Assembly (NCBI RefSeq): GCF_900110105.1
Contig: NZ_FOCL01000005.1
Location: 186,001-250,000, forward strand
DNA from: Mucilaginibacter gossypiicola
GTDB lineage: Bacteria; Bacteroidota; Bacteroidia; Sphingobacteriales; Sphingobacteriaceae
Length of the DNA stretch: 64,000 bases
Reading direction: 5' to 3'
Below are positions 57,001 to 64,000 of this stretch, piece by piece; within the stretch, counting starts at the first letter, position 1, and each line of letters opens with the position of its first letter. The position numbers and the translations under genes are program-made. The notes under the pieces are model-generated. The model was given only the letters and a program-made list of their open reading frames with translations, was not told where the DNA came from and made no database searches.

Positions 57001-58217
57001 CCGGAGGAATGGTAACGCTTGAGGTTTTTGCCGATATCGGTTCCCTCACTCCGCTTTATCAAAGCGAGTTTAAACTTATTAATAAATATCGGGCTGATCA
57101 CTACATTTTTTTTAGGATCGCAGACACAGGCATAGGTATTTCGGCAGATTCGATAGGGCAAATATTTGACCGTTATTATCGAATTAACAATAACCACATA
57201 GGATCTGGCATCGGGCTTGCATTAGTAAAGAATCTGACCTTATTACATAAGGGAGATATTTACGTTTATAGCGAAAGACATGCAGGTACCGAAATTATTA
57301 TTGCATTGCCGAGTGGCGAACAAAACTATTCTTCAACTGAAAAATGGCACAACGTACCCGGAAGTACTGCAATAATGCTTGAAAGCCTCGATATTTCAGT
57401 GTTGTCGGAGAGAGCTATCCAACCGCCCCCTGATAGTTATACTCCACACCAGCGAAAGCAGCATATCCTGCTGGTTGAAGATAATGATGAACTAAGATCG
57501 TTTTTAAAAGAGACACTGGAAAAACAATATTTCGTTTATGAGGCGGTGAACGGCCAACGGGGTTACGAAATCGCGGTCGAACATATTCCTGACCTTATCA
57601 TCAGTGATGTAATGATGCCTGTTATGAATGGAGTGGAATTATGCCGCCAGGTAAAGGCCGCATTTGAAACAAGTCATATACCTTTTCTTTTTTTGTCGGC
57701 TAAAAGTGCGTTGGAAGCCAGACTGGAAGGCCTGGAGTCGGGAGCAGATTTCTATATTGCCAAGCCGGTCAGTATCGAATTGCTGATGTTGACAATAAAC
57801 AACCTGTTTGAACAAAAACGTAAACTGAAATTAAAATATACACAAGATTATTATGCAGAAGCCACTGAACTGGTGCACTCAACCCAGGACAAAGAGTTCC
57901 TTGATAAATTGATAGGCCTCATCGAAAAAAACATTCATAATCAGGAGCTCGATGTTGATTTTTTATGCAATAACATGTTTACCAGTCGTTCAAAGTTGTA
58001 TAAAAAAATTAAAAGTATCTCAGGGCAATCAATTAATGAATTTGTAAGAACCATCCGGTTAAAGCGGGCAGCCCATATCATGACACATGAGGATGTAACC
58101 CAAAACGAAATCATTGACAGAATCGGGATATTGAGTGTTTCTTATTTTCAAAAGGCATTCCGAAAGGAATTTGGAAAAACTCCGTCCCAGTTTATCCAAT
58201 CCATCAAACGTTCATAG
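54048..58217 (+). CDS. Hybrid two-component system regulator (HTCS2)
   Basis: Second PUL sensor-activator, about 1389 residues from the ATG at 54048, which gives a leader ending AGAQQ; the longer frame from 53943 adds 35 residues ahead of the signal peptide. The periplasmic double propeller has motifs such as DKLGFIWIATLFGLDRYDG and NNLWVGSDRG. Y_Y_Y domain (about 735-800), transmembrane helix (about 805-825) and a coiled stretch rich in Glu/Arg follow. Kinase with His863 (SHEFRTPLTLI), ATPase LLNNAFKYTAS and GSGIGLALVKN; receiver with HILLVEDNDEL and Asp1187 (ISDVMMP); AraC domain at the C-terminus. It precedes susC3-susD3 on the same strand and is the likely regulator of that pair. Confidence 0.95.
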   Translation: MNVYKLFRCFANVGIYLLIMVLGTSKAGAQQNSLKFSYLTVDEGLSHTDIKEVKQDKLGFIWIATLFGLDRYDGHEIKKFYNTTVSKNYSVKNRIRSMCLDENDRLWLGSEDGIQFFDPRSEKYTNVDNAERNTGKKTYTRLIALKGGILATIADKKFRIFTSKGNLLTEVSVISPFGVNFSDMMADDRGNIWLSGSQGLWILDRAYKFRYLGFAGEKQARNLLKIFQNRNKQLIIVDGTSVILTKEGTGILQNGAGAGLHQQKRRLIPGCSTIHDVLQDKNLDYWICTDGGLFLLDKNFNIKQTITSRSFVNSLNTNYLDKIFIDRSECLWVCTFGDGLNFCDLNAKLFYTFQRNPEVSNTLSGNHIRSVLEESGHIVWVGTNANGLNKYDYKTKMFIHFNADEGNARLKSNEVDALELDNDNNLWVGSDRGIDIINKRRDGLFRPSGFKTFPGHSLASLSRDCFGNIWFGSYYNGYGVILKDKNQNYKVIYKGPGSGYMVKADKNKPEVLVSSIDGLQRLHIDSQGNVIRKYRYRVNNRSNSLSSDYLFPVQKQGDKAYWIGTIGGGLDYLRLENKDAYSVKVFDGKYGVFNDVEAIEIDGKGNVWMGGNGLERFDVRTKQLTRFDKNDGLQSNSFKVGASFKGEDGRLYFGGINGLNYFFPDSIKLNEIPARPIFTDLLINNKSTHIDQNLNSENSLPVAIPYARKLVLNYLQNNFVISFSAMHYANSAKCRYRYKLLGFDKEWQYTSGKNPAAAYTNLDYNSYSLVLEATNNDGIWSKNKASLDIEIIAPWWKSSFARGIYLILILSVLIGIYIYQARWFRLKKELAVRDVEERKREEMHLQREELYQQQLQFFTNISHEFRTPLTLILGPLENLILENSNAIYRHTFQIMHRNAKRLINLINELMNFRKVADNAINLRVTPVKIDDFVTGLYEEFKESADNSRIEFFLKIVDTRLVYIDKQVLEKILFNLLNNAFKYTASGGMVTLEVFADIGSLTPLYQSEFKLINKYRADHYIFFRIADTGIGISADSIGQIFDRYYRINNNHIGSGIGLALVKNLTLLHKGDIYVYSERHAGTEIIIALPSGEQNYSSTEKWHNVPGSTAIMLESLDISVLSERAIQPPPDSYTPHQRKQHILLVEDNDELRSFLKETLEKQYFVYEAVNGQRGYEIAVEHIPDLIISDVMMPVMNGVELCRQVKAAFETSHIPFLFLSAKSALEARLEGLESGADFYIAKPVSIELLMLTINNLFEQKRKLKLKYTQDYYAEATELVHSTQDKEFLDKLIGLIEKNIHNQELDVDFLCNNMFTSRSKLYKKIKSISGQSINEFVRTIRLKRAAHIMTHEDVTQNEIIDRIGILSVSYFQKAFRKEFGKTPSQFIQSIKRS

Positions 58218-58419
58218 GGCAAAATCTAATAGAATCAACCTAAATTAATAATCTGCCTTCTTTTTATAGCAATTTGAGCGTAATATAAACCAATTACAGC
58301 GTGCCGTATAATCGGGTTTTGGCCTTGATTTGTGCAGCCAATTAGTACTCCGTTTAATTCAATGGCATTTCGCCAGTCAACGGTCACTCTTGGAAAACCA
58401 AATTAACCAATGCTGTATT

Positions 58420-61400
58420 ATGAGTAAAAAATTACAAACAATTTTTGGAGCACATCCAATTAACCATGGGGGTATGAACATTTTGCCCCGGCAGCGCCAT
58501 TGTGGGCGCTTTTTATTATTGTTCGCGTTCTTTATTGCGTTTGTTCCTTTTGTTGCCAGGGCGCAGGGCTCTGCAGTTTCAGGAACAGTGGTAGACGAAA
58601 AGGGGCTTCAGATGCCCGGTGTAACAGTGGGCGTCAAGGGGACAACAGTTGTTCAGGTTACGGATACCAAAGGGCATTTTATTATTAAACTGCCTCCCGG
58701 TAATACGGTGCTTTCGTTTTCTTTTATCGGGTATGTAAAACAGGAAATTAACGCAGGTGCACAATCTGAGTTGAAAGTTACACTTGTTCCGGATAATAAG
58801 AACCTTTCTGAAGTGGTTGTTGTGGGCTATGGCACACAGAAAAAAAGTGATGTGACAGGCGCGCTTTCCAGTCTTTCATCTAAAGATTTCAAGGATCAAC
58901 CGGTTACCCGCATTGATCAGGCACTGCAGGGGCGTGTAGCCGGCGTTCAGGTTGTTAGTAATTCCGGGGCACCGGGAGGCGACGTGTCAATTAGGGTGAG
59001 GGGATCTAACTCGATTCTGGGTGACAATAATCCGCTCTATGTGATTGATGGCTTTATAGGCGGAGACTTTAATAATCTTAACCCCGATGACATCGCAAAT
59101 ATTGAAGTTTTAAAAGATGCGTCGAGTACCGCGATTTATGGTAGTAGGGGTGCTAATGGTGTTGTTCTCGTTACTACAAAAAAAGGCAATTCACAAAAGC
59201 AGGAAATAACGCTAACTCCTATTTTTTATTCATCCCGCCCGCTTAAAAAATTTGATTTGTTAAATGCAGCCGATTTTGCGACTACGGTGAATGAGAGAAA
59301 TGCAGCTGTCGGGATCGCCCCGAGCTTTACCCCCGCCCAAATAGATAATTTCAGGGCAAAGGGAGGTACAGACTGGCAGGATGAGGTATTTCGAAACGGT
59401 GCAGGACAGGAATATAAACTGGCATATTCCGGAGGAAGTGCGAAAACTTCATTTTTTATGTCGGGAGACTATCTTAATCAGGATGGGATAGTAATCAATT
59501 CCAATTATAAGAGATACGCGATCCGATCAAATATCAATACAACCTTTTCAGATAAATTAAGCACACGGCTAAATATATCTGCCATCAGGAGAGAGTCGTT
59601 GAATATCAGCAATCAGGGTATCAATGGTTCTGTAGCTCAGGCCCTGGCATGGGCACCTACCACATCGATCAGGGATGCATCCGGCCAATATACCAAAGTG
59701 GATCCTACTGGTTCTATTTATAATAACCCTGTTGCTTTGGCGAACGACAAAAAGAATGTTCTGGATAATTCGAATATAACTTTAAATGGCGGGGCAAATT
59801 ATCATTTCTTCAAAGATCTGTCATTAGATGTAAGCTTTGGTGTTGACTATCAGAATTTGCAAGGCAAGAATTATTCAGGTCCTTCTATTACCAACAATAT
59901 TCCTAATGCCAGCCGTACATCAACAGAATTGTTAAACCTGCAAAATACCAACACATTAAACTACTCACACGTTTTTAATAATGTACACAGTTTGAATGTT
60001 ACTGCAGTTTTTGAACAGCAGAAATACACCTCGACCGGATTTAGCGCAAACGCCAACAGTTTAACTTTTTCAAATCTTGGATATGATAACCTGGCTTTGT
60101 CTACTACCCAGTCTGCCGGTGCCAGTTATTCCGGATCGGCACTTATTTCTTATTTGGGAAGAGTTAATTATTCTTACAAAGACAAATATTTGTTAACTGT
60201 TTCCGTTAGGCGTGACGGCTCTTCCAAATTTCAGCCAACTAACCAGGAAAGCACATTCCCTTCGGTTGCTCTGGGGTGGAAGCTTTCTGAAGAACCCTTT
60301 ATTAAAAGACTGAACATTTTTGACCAGTTTAAATTAAGAGGAAGCTGGGGACTGACAGGAAGCCAGGCAATTAATCCGTATGCTACCCTCTCAACCTATT
60401 TAAACGACGCATTTTCGGCGGCTAATAGTTTTAATAATACCACAGTTAACTCTGGGATCGTGCTTGGGAACGCCGCTAATCCAAACCTGAAATGGGAAAC
60501 AACAAGGGCGGAAGATCTGGGCCTGGATATCTCTCTTTTCAACAACCGGTTAAATTTTACTGCCGATGCATATCTTAAAAATACCAAAGATTTGCTTTTA
60601 TCGCTGCCCTTGCCCGGATATGCCGGCGGTGGAAGTATCATCAGCAATGTTGGGAAAATGAAGAACAGCGGGCTTGAATTTAATTTAGGTGGTACACCGG
60701 TCCAATCCGGGAAATTTAGCTGGTCATCATCTTTCAATATCACGTTCCAGAAAAACCTGGTGAAAAGCTTAGGGACACTGGCCAGCGTGTTTTCTGACAA
60801 AACGGTAGCTAATGCAGGCGGGGGCTTATCAACGCAACCCGAATTTATTATTAAACCGGGCTACGCATTGGGTTCTTACTGGGGGCTGAAATATCTTGGA
60901 ACATGGAAACCGTCGGAAGCCGCTGAAGCCGCAAAATTTGGTAATAAACCGGGAGATTCCAAATATCAGGATATGGACGGCGATAACGCGATTACCGGCA
61001 GTGATTTCCAAATCATTGGCAATGGTACCCCTAAGCAATCACTTGGCTGGAACAATACCTTTAATTACGGTGATTTTTCTTTAAATATATTCATTCAGTC
61101 ACTTCTCGGTTTCAAAAAGCTGGATTATTCGTACGCCAGTTCCATTACTGCTAATGCCAATGCCAAACAGGCTACCAATGTAGGAATAAAGAACAGGTAT
61201 ATCCCCGGCAGCAATGAAACATCTGATATCCCTGCTTTCAGCACAACCAACAAGGATTATTTTGAGTCGAGCCGATTTCTCGAAAACGGGAACTTTGTAC
61301 GCGTGAAAAACCTGAGCTTTTCTTACCACCTGCCTCAGGGCATGATCAAAAATGTTGATCTGAAATTCTTTATTGGAGCTACAAACTTATTCACAATAAC

Positions 61401-61530
61401 CAAATACAAGGGTTTCGACCCCGAATCGACTAATGCCGGCTCAGGTTCGGACATTAACCAGGGAATTGATTTCGGCTCATACCCTAACTCAAAGACATTT
61501 AATGCAGGATTAATCTTGAAATTTCAATAG
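58420..61530 (+). CDS. SusC/RagA family TonB-dependent transporter (SusC3)
   Basis: Outer-membrane importer of about 1036 residues, without STN domain. The ATG at 58420 (MSKKLQTIFG) or the one at 58474 (MNILPRQRH) precedes the hydrophobic leader (FLLLFAFFIAFVPFVARAQ); the TTG at 58330 is unlikely. Carboxypeptidase-like domain (AVSGTVVDEKGLQMPGVTVG), plug from SEVVVVGYGTQKKSDVTGAL, barrel ending LILKFQ. It is clearly more distant from SusC1 and SusC2 than these are from each other (VAGVQVVSNSGAPGGDVSIR in the plug), so it belongs to another transporter clade and probably another glycan. susD3 follows after 17 bases; HTCS2 lies upstream. Confidence 0.95.
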   Translation: MSKKLQTIFGAHPINHGGMNILPRQRHCGRFLLLFAFFIAFVPFVARAQGSAVSGTVVDEKGLQMPGVTVGVKGTTVVQVTDTKGHFIIKLPPGNTVLSFSFIGYVKQEINAGAQSELKVTLVPDNKNLSEVVVVGYGTQKKSDVTGALSSLSSKDFKDQPVTRIDQALQGRVAGVQVVSNSGAPGGDVSIRVRGSNSILGDNNPLYVIDGFIGGDFNNLNPDDIANIEVLKDASSTAIYGSRGANGVVLVTTKKGNSQKQEITLTPIFYSSRPLKKFDLLNAADFATTVNERNAAVGIAPSFTPAQIDNFRAKGGTDWQDEVFRNGAGQEYKLAYSGGSAKTSFFMSGDYLNQDGIVINSNYKRYAIRSNINTTFSDKLSTRLNISAIRRESLNISNQGINGSVAQALAWAPTTSIRDASGQYTKVDPTGSIYNNPVALANDKKNVLDNSNITLNGGANYHFFKDLSLDVSFGVDYQNLQGKNYSGPSITNNIPNASRTSTELLNLQNTNTLNYSHVFNNVHSLNVTAVFEQQKYTSTGFSANANSLTFSNLGYDNLALSTTQSAGASYSGSALISYLGRVNYSYKDKYLLTVSVRRDGSSKFQPTNQESTFPSVALGWKLSEEPFIKRLNIFDQFKLRGSWGLTGSQAINPYATLSTYLNDAFSAANSFNNTTVNSGIVLGNAANPNLKWETTRAEDLGLDISLFNNRLNFTADAYLKNTKDLLLSLPLPGYAGGGSIISNVGKMKNSGLEFNLGGTPVQSGKFSWSSSFNITFQKNLVKSLGTLASVFSDKTVANAGGGLSTQPEFIIKPGYALGSYWGLKYLGTWKPSEAAEAAKFGNKPGDSKYQDMDGDNAITGSDFQIIGNGTPKQSLGWNNTFNYGDFSLNIFIQSLLGFKKLDYSYASSITANANAKQATNVGIKNRYIPGSNETSDIPAFSTTNKDYFESSRFLENGNFVRVKNLSFSYHLPQGMIKNVDLKFFIGATNLFTITKYKGFDPESTNAGSGSDINQGIDFGSYPNSKTFNAGLILKFQ

Positions 61531-61547
61531 CTAATAAAACTTAAGTC

Positions 61548-62999
61548 ATGAAAAAGATTTTAATTGTAATAATGGCCCTATCAGCTTTAAGCTGTAAAAA
61601 GGCCCTTAAAGAAGACCCTAAGGGTCAGGTAGTAGGCACGCAGGCATTAGGTACAGTATCCGGCTTGAACGCCGCGCTTGTAGGAGCGTACAAACCGCTA
61701 TCCACAACATGGGTCAATGGTTTTACAACAGCGGCAGCAGTAGCGGTGTGTATGGGATCTGATGACCTCACCACGCACCCCGCAAGTAATAAGGCAGATC
61801 TGAGAGAATTTGATCAGTATCATGTATCAAATTTAAATGGTAGAATGCTCAATATCTGGAACGGGTGCTACAAATCAATTCAGGGCGCAAATAATATCAT
61901 TAATAATTATAAAACTACATCTGGCGATGCAGCTTCGATCAGTCAGATCGTTGGCGAAGCTTATTATCTGCGCGCATTAGACTATTACTGGTTGATCAGG
62001 CTTTGGGGAAAAATTCCGTTGATCACATCGGAGGTGTATGATCCGGAAGTGTTAAAGGTTAGTACATCTGCCCCGGCTGAAGTTTATAAACTGATTGAAA
62101 GTGACCTGCTTAACGCAGAAAAAATGATGGCTAATAAAAAGCTTGATGCAGGCCGTGCGTCAAAAGGTGCCGCATCCGCGCTTTTGGCTGATGTTTATTT
62201 AACTGAAGGAGGCTGGCCGATAAACGATAACGCCAAATATGCGCTGGCTGCGGCCAAAGCAAAAGAGGTAATCGACAATAAGGCTGCTTATGGCTTCGAC
62301 CTTGTTTCTGATTTGAGTACTTTATGGCAGAATACCAAAACGGGAGCTGCAACATCTGAGGAAGTATTCGCTATTCATAACTGTGGTGCATGTAACTGGT
62401 TTAATGCCAATGCACTATATGGTTCATCAGCAATGCCGGGGGAAGAAAATGGCTGGGACGATTATTTTACAGAAATCAGATTTTTTAATGATTTTCCGGC
62501 CGGTATACGAAAAGACGTCACATTTCATACCGTAATCAAAAAGAACGATGGTACAACGATCCCCTGGCAGAGCGATGCCGTTAAGCATCCTTACTTTCAA
62601 AAATTCAGGGCACCTGTAGAAGGCAGTACAGATGGGTCCAGTGGCACTGTACATATGATGCGATATGCTCATGTATTATTAATTTATGCCGAAGCTGCAG
62701 CAAGGACAGGAAATGTTAACGAAGAGGCTTACAATAGTATCAATGCCATTCGCACCCGGGCAGGCTTAGCTCCCTTAAGCGGCTTATCTACAACTGACTT
62801 TGTAAACGCGGTCATTAATGAAAGGGCATGGGAGTTTGCAGGAGAGTTTACCAGGTGGTTTGATATAACCCGCTTACAAATGTTACCGCAAATCATTGCC
62901 AAAAGAGATCCTTCTGAAAACGCGCCGATCGGAGCTCCGCAATACTATCTGCCTATACCGGCTGGTGATCTTCAGCTTGACCCGAATTTAGGAAAATAA
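61548..62999 (+). CDS. SusD/RagB family glycan-binding lipoprotein (SusD3)
   Basis: Partner of SusC3, 483 residues, shorter than the other two SusD proteins. Lipobox Cys16 (ALSC), then KKALKEDPKGQVVGTQALGT. SusD features: VGEAYYLRALDYYWLIRLWG, MMRYAHVLLIYAEAAART, FTRWFDITRLQ and the end YYLPIPAGDLQLDPNLGK. A pair of nearby Cys residues (CGAC, about 283-286) is unusual. A DUF5107-like gene starts 41 bases downstream and is probably in the same operon. Confidence 0.95.
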   Translation: MKKILIVIMALSALSCKKALKEDPKGQVVGTQALGTVSGLNAALVGAYKPLSTTWVNGFTTAAAVAVCMGSDDLTTHPASNKADLREFDQYHVSNLNGRMLNIWNGCYKSIQGANNIINNYKTTSGDAASISQIVGEAYYLRALDYYWLIRLWGKIPLITSEVYDPEVLKVSTSAPAEVYKLIESDLLNAEKMMANKKLDAGRASKGAASALLADVYLTEGGWPINDNAKYALAAAKAKEVIDNKAAYGFDLVSDLSTLWQNTKTGAATSEEVFAIHNCGACNWFNANALYGSSAMPGEENGWDDYFTEIRFFNDFPAGIRKDVTFHTVIKKNDGTTIPWQSDAVKHPYFQKFRAPVEGSTDGSSGTVHMMRYAHVLLIYAEAAARTGNVNEEAYNSINAIRTRAGLAPLSGLSTTDFVNAVINERAWEFAGEFTRWFDITRLQMLPQIIAKRDPSENAPIGAPQYYLPIPAGDLQLDPNLGK

Positions 63000-63040
63000 T
63001 ACTTCGGCAACCAGGCACACCAAACGACTTCAGATCCCTA

Positions 63041-64000
63041 ATGAAAAACAATAAATTAATATTAAATATGATCGGAATCGCCTTTTTGGCGATTCCATCT
63101 TTTGTTTCCGCTCAGGAACCTGTTACGATACGTGAAGTTGAACAGGTTATACCAACTTATATGTCTGGTTTACCGGATCCAAACCCTATGTTTTTTTTCG
63201 GCAAAGAATCCCAGGGTGCTGAAGGGCGAATATATCCTTATCCCCTTTATGATAATCTAACCAACAAGCTTGGTGAAAAAACATATCAGCTCATTTATCT
63301 TGAGAATGAATATGTTAAGATCGGCATCTTACCCGAAATTGGTGGCAGGATATTTTCTGCACTGGATAAAACCAATAATTACGATTTTGTTTACAATCAA
63401 CATGTTATTAAACCTGCGCTTATCGGTTTAATCGGATCGTGGATTTCGGGCGGTATCGAATGGAATATCCCTCATCATCACAGGGCAAGCACTTTTATGC
63501 CTGTACAGTGGAGCAAGGAAGAGCATGCCGATGGGAGTAAAACAATTTGGGTTGGTGAGCTTGAGATCCGTCAGCGTATGCGCTGGGCTGTTGGTTACAC
63601 ACTGCGGCCTGGTAGCTCTGTGCTTGAATGTGCTGTGCGCATCATCAACAGAACACCACTTGCAAACACGATGCTCTGTTTTGCCAATGTTGCTGTTCAT
63701 ACAAACAAAGATTACCAGGTTATTTTTCCTCCCGCTACGCAGTGGGCCACCGGCCACAAAAAACGCGAGTTTTTTAAATGGCCCGTCGTTGATATGCTGG
63801 ATATGAGCTTCTATAAAAATAACTATAAATCAGCCTCATGGTTCGCCGTAAATAACCAGGATGATTTTGTTGCCGGATATGATCATGGTGTAAATGCCGG
63901 AACAATGACCATTGCCGATCATCACATAGTTCCCGGAAAGAAATTTTTTACCTGGGGAGTGGATAACATGTGGGATAAAATTCTGACGGATAAAGACGGT
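63041..64000 (+). CDS. DUF5107-like secreted protein (3' partial, runs off the window)
   Basis: The frame is open from the ATG at 63041 to the last base, 320 codons. Signal peptide MKNNKLIL to VSAQ (about 25). Then comes a beta-rich domain with EYVKIGILPEIGGRIFSALD, GSWISGGIEWNIPHHHRAST and MLCFANVAVHTNKDYQVIFP, which resembles the galactose-mutarotase-like DUF5107 domain found in large Bacteroidota PUL proteins, often followed by TPR repeats. The three consecutive His (HHH) near residue 148 are striking and may be part of an active or metal site. The start was chosen for its leader. It lies 41 bases after susD3, probably in that operon. The function is not known to me. Confidence 0.75.
   Translation, partial: MKNNKLILNMIGIAFLAIPSFVSAQEPVTIREVEQVIPTYMSGLPDPNPMFFFGKESQGAEGRIYPYPLYDNLTNKLGEKTYQLIYLENEYVKIGILPEIGGRIFSALDKTNNYDFVYNQHVIKPALIGLIGSWISGGIEWNIPHHHRASTFMPVQWSKEEHADGSKTIWVGELEIRQRMRWAVGYTLRPGSSVLECAVRIINRTPLANTMLCFANVAVHTNKDYQVIFPPATQWATGHKKREFFKWPVVDMLDMSFYKNNYKSASWFAVNNQDDFVAGYDHGVNAGTMTIADHHIVPGKKFFTWGVDNMWDKILTDKDG

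Noticed and set aside
1-64000. CRISPR array, insertion sequence, prophage, tRNA or rRNA
   Set aside because: No repeated spacer structure, transposase motif, phage gene, cloverleaf or rRNA stretch was seen when reading the window.

Overview
The window looks like chromosomal DNA of a Bacteroidota member, most likely Sphingobacteriaceae (Mucilaginibacter- or Pedobacter-like; genus inferred, not tested). The grounds are three SusC/SusD pairs, a FecR-type anti-sigma factor, two hybrid two-component systems (HTCS), TAnnTTTG-type -7 boxes, almost no Shine-Dalgarno sequences, and many secreted glycoside hydrolases. I saw no rRNA, tRNA, insertion sequence, prophage or CRISPR array. It is essentially a cluster of polysaccharide utilisation loci (PULs) aimed at an acidic heteropolysaccharide rich in uronic acid and deoxy-hexose.

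Layout. 3-3296: 3' part of an AraC regulator fused in frame to an FtsX-type ABC permease, not obviously part of the PULs. 3647-12022: FecR, SusC with STN domain, SusD, and an alginate-lyase-like lipoprotein, closed by a terminator. 12378-32420: a tightly packed run of eleven same-strand genes (GH88, GH97, ROK kinase, FucP-like MFS carrier, serine beta-lactamase/alpha-beta-hydrolase fusion, GH127, GH43, GH106, a second alginate-lyase-like protein, two tandem esterase-like proteins), closed by a terminator. 32828-34078: a third alginate-lyase-like lipoprotein. 34186-36741 (minus strand): GH29 and an unrecognised PUL protein. 37223-43972: LacI regulator and a second SusC/SusD pair, a close paralogue of the first. 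44260-51450: HTCS, GH28-like and GH43-like enzymes. 51619-53034 (minus): a second GH29-like protein. 54048-64000: a second HTCS, a third, more divergent SusC/SusD pair and the start of a DUF5107-like protein cut by the window edge.

How it may work together (inference). SusC/SusD pairs bind and import oligosaccharides. Lyase-like proteins would cut at uronic acids and leave unsaturated ends, GH88 would remove these, and GH106, GH29, GH127, GH43, GH97 and GH28 would take off rhamnose, fucose, arabinose and other side groups. Esterases would remove acyl or methyl decorations, and the MFS carrier plus ROK kinase would handle a released monosaccharide. The deoxy-ketogluconate pathway for the uronate is not in the window.

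The most notable regulatory signal is a composite promoter found six times, upstream of the GH88 operon, lacI, susC2 (twice), the GH28-like gene and the minus-strand GH29 gene. Two C-rich runs lie 22-24 bp apart with a central TTG, and a -7-like box sits 19-21 bp further downstream, a clear TAnnTTTG in four copies and degenerate in two. Two of these promoters are followed at nearly the same distance by a CG-centred operator-like 15-mer (14 of 15 identical). This suggests joint control by an activator, perhaps the HTCS at 44260, and the LacI-family protein.
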